Assembly (NCBI GenBank): GCA_013152895.1
Contig: JAADFN010000078.1
Coordinates: 1 to 43,905 of the forward strand
Reading direction: 5' to 3'
DNA length: 43,905 bases
From: Acidobacteriota bacterium
GTDB lineage: Bacteria; Acidobacteriota; Thermoanaerobaculia; Thermoanaerobaculales; Sulfomarinibacteraceae
Both the position numbers and the translations under genes were made by a program. Under the pieces are notes generated by a model. That model was not told the DNA's origin. It did no database searches and worked only from the letters and a program-made list of their open reading frames with translations. Every line of letters begins with the position of its first letter. Position 1 is the first letter of the stretch. Positions 41,328-43,905 of the stretch are shown here, one piece after another.

Positions 41328-42964
41328 GACCCGCACTCCCGGCACGGAGCCGAAGCCACGCTGCCGGGTGCGGGGGATGCGGCCGGGGTGTCGCCGCCGC
41401 CGGCCTCTTCCGGAGACACCTGGGCGGGCGTCCTCGGGTCGAAGAACCGGCAGACGGACGAGTCGAAGGTCGTCTCCGCCCGGTGCACGCGGCAGAAGTT
41501 CCGTGCCTCGTCGAAATGGATGCAGGCGTCGCAAACCTCGTCCGCCGTGTCCGCCCTGGCGAACGGGCCGCCCCACGAACCTTCCGCGCGGCCGGCACCG
41601 GAGCGGTTCTTCTCCCGGTCCAGCCCCAGCATCTCCTGGGCGGTCTCCACGCTCATGATGCCGGCCATGACCATGTCCACGATGGGCTTGACCTGCTTCT
41701 CATCGAGCAGGTCCACCGACTTGCGCTCGTTCTCACGGTTGGCCGCCTCGATGTCGGGGTCGAGGTCCATCTTGAGCTGGAGGCTGGAGCGGCTGATGAG
41801 CTTGCGGTCGTACAGCTCGATGAGCAGGCGCTTGAAGTCCACCGCGTCCGACGGGTCGAGGTCGTTGAAGAGGAACTGGAGCGTCTTGTCCTTGTAGCCC
41901 TTGAGCTCCAGCCAGTCGTCGAAGACCCAGGCGAGGATGTCGCGGGCGGCCTGCTTAATCTCCCGGATCATCACCAGCATCTTCTGCAGGCTCACCGAGG
42001 CGGTGGCGAAGTTCGGCCCGTCGCCGGTGACCAGGGAACGCGAGAGCCCCAAGGCGACGACGATGTCCTCCTTCACCTCCTTGACCTTGTCCTCGACGTT
42101 GAGGACCTGGCCCTCGGTGCCGTGGGTCTCCACCGTGACGTAGAAGGGCACGACCAGGCCGCTCTTGAGGTCCATCTTGTTGACCATGTCGCGGACCTGC
42201 TCGAGCATCTTCTGGTCGGGCATGACCATCTTCTGGCCGAAGGCCCCGCCCACCTTGAGCAGGCGGAACGGGGTGGCCCAGCGCTTGGCGATGGCCTGCT
42301 CGGCGCGGCGGTAGTCCCGGAGCAGCTCGATGGACTGGAACGCGGGCAGGACCAGCGAGTTGCCCCGCGGGGAGAAGGCGGGCGCATCCCACTTGAGGTG
42401 GAGCACCTGGTCGACCGGCAGGTCCAGTCCTTCGCCGCCCCCGTCGTCCGGGTACTGCCGCGCCTCGACCAGCTGGCCCTGGGCGTACTTCACCTTCACC
42501 GAGACGGGGTTGACGCAGATGACCTCCTCGATGTCTTTGCCGTCCTTGGTGTAGCGCTTGAAACCGACGGCATCGCCCTTGACCAGCAGCTGGAGGATCA
42601 TGTCCTTGACGAAGGCGGAGACGCCGAGCCGATCGGCGAGTGCTATCGCCTCCCACTTCACGTCCTCGTCGTCGCTGGTGATCTTGATCTCGTCGCCCAC
42701 GGCGAAGGTGCGCCAGGAGTTGACGCAGTTCTTCACCAGCGGCTCCTCGACGTAGTACTCCCACGCCTTTCGGGCACGCTCCTCCCAGGTCGAGGGGATG
42801 GCCTCGGTGGCGTTCACCCGGCTGAAGACGGAGGGGTCCAGGGCCGCGGCCGCCGCCAGCGGGACGACGACCACGCCCTGGGTCTGCGTATCCTGCAGCC
42901 CGGCGGCCCCGCCCGTCGCGGCGGGCGGTTCTTCCGGATGAGGGGGATTGCCTTGTCTTTCCAC
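41324..42964 (-). CDS. Portal protein
   Basis: 546 residues from the GTG at 42964, preceded by GAGGTCACCG; the ATG at 43003 gives 13 more residues but has no ribosome site. Recognisable portal features are 'AWEYYVEEPLVKNCVNSWRT', 'LLVKGDAVGFKRYTKDGKDI', 'LHLKWDAPAFSPRGNSLVLP', 'LLRDYRRAEQAIAKRWATPF' and VALGLSRSLVTGDGPNFATA. The tail of the protein has a cysteine-rich motif (CDACIHFDEA then CRVHRAETTF and C-R-F), a probable zinc-binding cluster around 41440-41540, not usual in portals. It is the channel through which terminase packages DNA. Confidence 0.92.
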   Translation of the reverse strand: MERQGNPPHPEEPPAATGGAAGLQDTQTQGVVVVPLAAAAALDPSVFSRVNATEAIPSTWEERARKAWEYYVEEPLVKNCVNSWRTFAVGDEIKITSDDEDVKWEAIALADRLGVSAFVKDMILQLLVKGDAVGFKRYTKDGKDIEEVICVNPVSVKVKYAQGQLVEARQYPDDGGGEGLDLPVDQVLHLKWDAPAFSPRGNSLVLPAFQSIELLRDYRRAEQAIAKRWATPFRLLKVGGAFGQKMVMPDQKMLEQVRDMVNKMDLKSGLVVPFYVTVETHGTEGQVLNVEDKVKEVKEDIVVALGLSRSLVTGDGPNFATASVSLQKMLVMIREIKQAARDILAWVFDDWLELKGYKDKTLQFLFNDLDPSDAVDFKRLLIELYDRKLISRSSLQLKMDLDPDIEAANRENERKSVDLLDEKQVKPIVDMVMAGIMSVETAQEMLGLDREKNRSGAGRAEGSWGGPFARADTADEVCDACIHFDEARNFCRVHRAETTFDSSVCRFFDPRTPAQVSPEEAGGGDTPAASPAPGSVASAPCRECGS

Positions 42965-43038
42965 CGGTGACCTCGCGGTTTTCTGGCCGTGAGAGCGCCA
43001 CATTCGCGCCGTGTGCGCTAAAGCCGCGCCCTACGGGT

Positions 43039-43068
43039 CATTTACCGGAGGCGCCGGAGAATCGTCGG
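43039..43068 (-). promoter_or_regulatory. Repeated late-promoter motif, site E
   Basis: On the minus strand CCGACG (43068-43063), 18 bases, TAAATG (43044-43039) with CTCCGG before it. The portal start is 75 bases downstream (or 36 from the alternative ATG). It separates terminase from the portal unit. Confidence 0.65.
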
Positions 43069-43094
43069 AGACGGGGGGAACGCGGCCGACGTGC

Positions 43095-43905
43095 TCAGAT
43101 GAAGACCGGGTCCGTGACGAGCGGGGTGAGGCAGACCGTCTCTTCGCCCACCTGGTCGAGGCGCCCCTGCTCGCGGACCAGGATGGCGCAGCGGACCGCG
43201 TCGATGATGTGGTCGTTGCCCTTCGAGTAGACCACCCGGCCGTCGTGCAGGGTGTAGGTGTGCGTCGTGAACTGGTCCTCGATCTCCAAGTCGTCCACCG
43301 GGAAGACGATCTGCCGTCTCTGCAGGGCGCCGTTGATGAGGCTGGTCATGAGCTCCTTGGTGCGCTTCTTCACCTCGCGGCCGTCGCGCACCGCCAGGGT
43401 CGTCATCCCGCCGAAATCGTAGCCCCGCAGCCGCCCCTCGAGCTGGAGGGGCTTGTACTTGTCCAGCGTCAGGAGCTCCTGCACCACCGCCAGGCCGTTG
43501 CCGCCGTTGTCCACGCCGATGCCGGTCGGGGTGAAGTAGCGTTCGAGCAGGGCGATGGCCTGGGCGATGTGCGGGTAGGCCACGCGCTCCATGTGGATCC
43601 GCAGGACCATTCTCAGGACCGGGCGCTCCCCGACTTCCTGCTCGCGGAAGACCACGATCTCCGTGGGATCGTTGGTGTAGCCCAGGTCGCCCCCGATCCA
43701 GAACACGCCGGTCTGCGGCGTGAGGTTGAGCAGCATCTCCAGGCGGTCGTGGGCTTCCTCCTCGGTGCCGCAGTCGCGCATCTCCTCGCCGGTGATGACC
43801 ACCTTCTGGTACTCGAGCACCTCCTGCCGGCAGAGGTTCAGGTGTTCGACGTTGAAGGCGCCGTAGGAGGGTTTCCCGTGCTCGCCGGCGACCTCGTGCT
43901 GCCAG
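43095..43905 (-). CDS. terL: Terminase large subunit, C-terminal nuclease part (runs off the right edge)
   Basis: About 270 residues are in the window, the rest lies beyond the edge. The RNase H-like nuclease domain is clear: IGGDLGYTNDP with the first catalytic Asp (codon near 43688), GIGVDNGGNG with the second (near 43511), and NDHIIDAVRCA with the third (near 43202). The first visible residues, just upstream (WQHEVAGEHGKPSYGAFN), are the link to the ATPase part. It cuts and packages concatemeric DNA. It is followed by promoter site E and the portal gene. Confidence 0.95.
   Translation of the reverse strand, partial: WQHEVAGEHGKPSYGAFNVEHLNLCRQEVLEYQKVVITGEEMRDCGTEEEAHDRLEMLLNLTPQTGVFWIGGDLGYTNDPTEIVVFREQEVGERPVLRMVLRIHMERVAYPHIAQAIALLERYFTPTGIGVDNGGNGLAVVQELLTLDKYKPLQLEGRLRGYDFGGMTTLAVRDGREVKKRTKELMTSLINGALQRRQIVFPVDDLEIEDQFTTHTYTLHDGRVVYSKGNDHIIDAVRCAILVREQGRLDQVGEETVCLTPLVTDPVFI

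Noticed and set aside
41327-41576. Upstream extension of the MuF ORF
   Set aside because: These 83 codons overlap portal in another frame and are Arg/Gly-rich; the GTG at 41327 with a GTGA overlap is the natural start.
36972-41897. Plus-strand ORF of 1641 codons opposite MuF
   Set aside because: Same mirror effect, with Leu/Val/Glu-rich low-complexity sequence; the minus-strand protein has recognisable domains.
11577-43068. Repeated gap motif as P2-type Ogr boxes (TGT-N12-ACA) or as terminators
   Set aside because: It lacks the dyad of Ogr boxes and has no stem with a T-run; spacing of the two hexamers fits promoters better.
1-43905. CRISPR arrays, tRNA genes, insertion sequences, integrase or attachment sites
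   Set aside because: No regularly spaced repeats, cloverleaf-like sequences, transposase or integrase motifs, or flanking direct repeats were noticed by reading.

Overview
The window is one continuous stretch of a tailed-phage genome, either a free phage or a prophage. No unmistakable host gene, tRNA, integrase or attachment site is visible. Apart from one AT-rich insert, every convincing gene lies on the minus strand, so the map reads from right to left. The DNA is strongly G+C rich, which creates many long false ORFs on the plus strand. A contractile sheath, a gp25-like wedge protein, a baseplate J protein, a spike and a PAAR tip make this a myovirus-type virion. The host cannot be named from the window; the G+C content and gene style fit a high-GC bacterium.

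Layout in transcription order (high to low coordinates): (1) the large terminase C-terminus (43905-43095); (2) the portal, a 1522-residue Mu gpF-type multidomain protein and two small proteins (42964-35945); (3) a fused double adenine methyltransferase, prohead protease and scaffold, then decoration protein, major capsid protein and four neck/connector proteins (35828-29043); (4) an inverted, AT-rich SIR2-domain gene on the plus strand (27709-29013); (5) a small tail protein, sheath, tube, frameshifted tail-assembly chaperone, tape measure, a DUF4406-like enzyme and two hub-adaptor proteins (27538-18680); (6) baseplate hub (frameshifted in this sequence), endolysin, holin-like protein, spike, glycosyltransferase, membrane protein, PAAR tip, Ig-like proteins and gp25 wedge (18544-11576); (7) baseplate J, tail protein I and a set of fibre or receptor-binding proteins (11506-587); (8) the start of an amidoligase gene (350-1).

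Five near-identical sequences (CCGACA or CCGACG, 18 bases, then TAAGTA-like) and one weaker copy lie in the gaps at the heads of groups 2, 3, 5, 6, 7 and 8, all pointing the same way. They look like the phage's late promoters and divide the virion genes into modules. Inside each module genes usually abut or overlap by a few bases, with strong Shine-Dalgarno sequences.

The most unusual points are the methyltransferase-protease-scaffold fusion with a nested scaffold start, the MuF-kinase multidomain protein, the SIR2 gene inserted between the neck and sheath genes, and the enzyme genes (glycosyltransferase, DUF4406, amidoligase) placed among structural genes.
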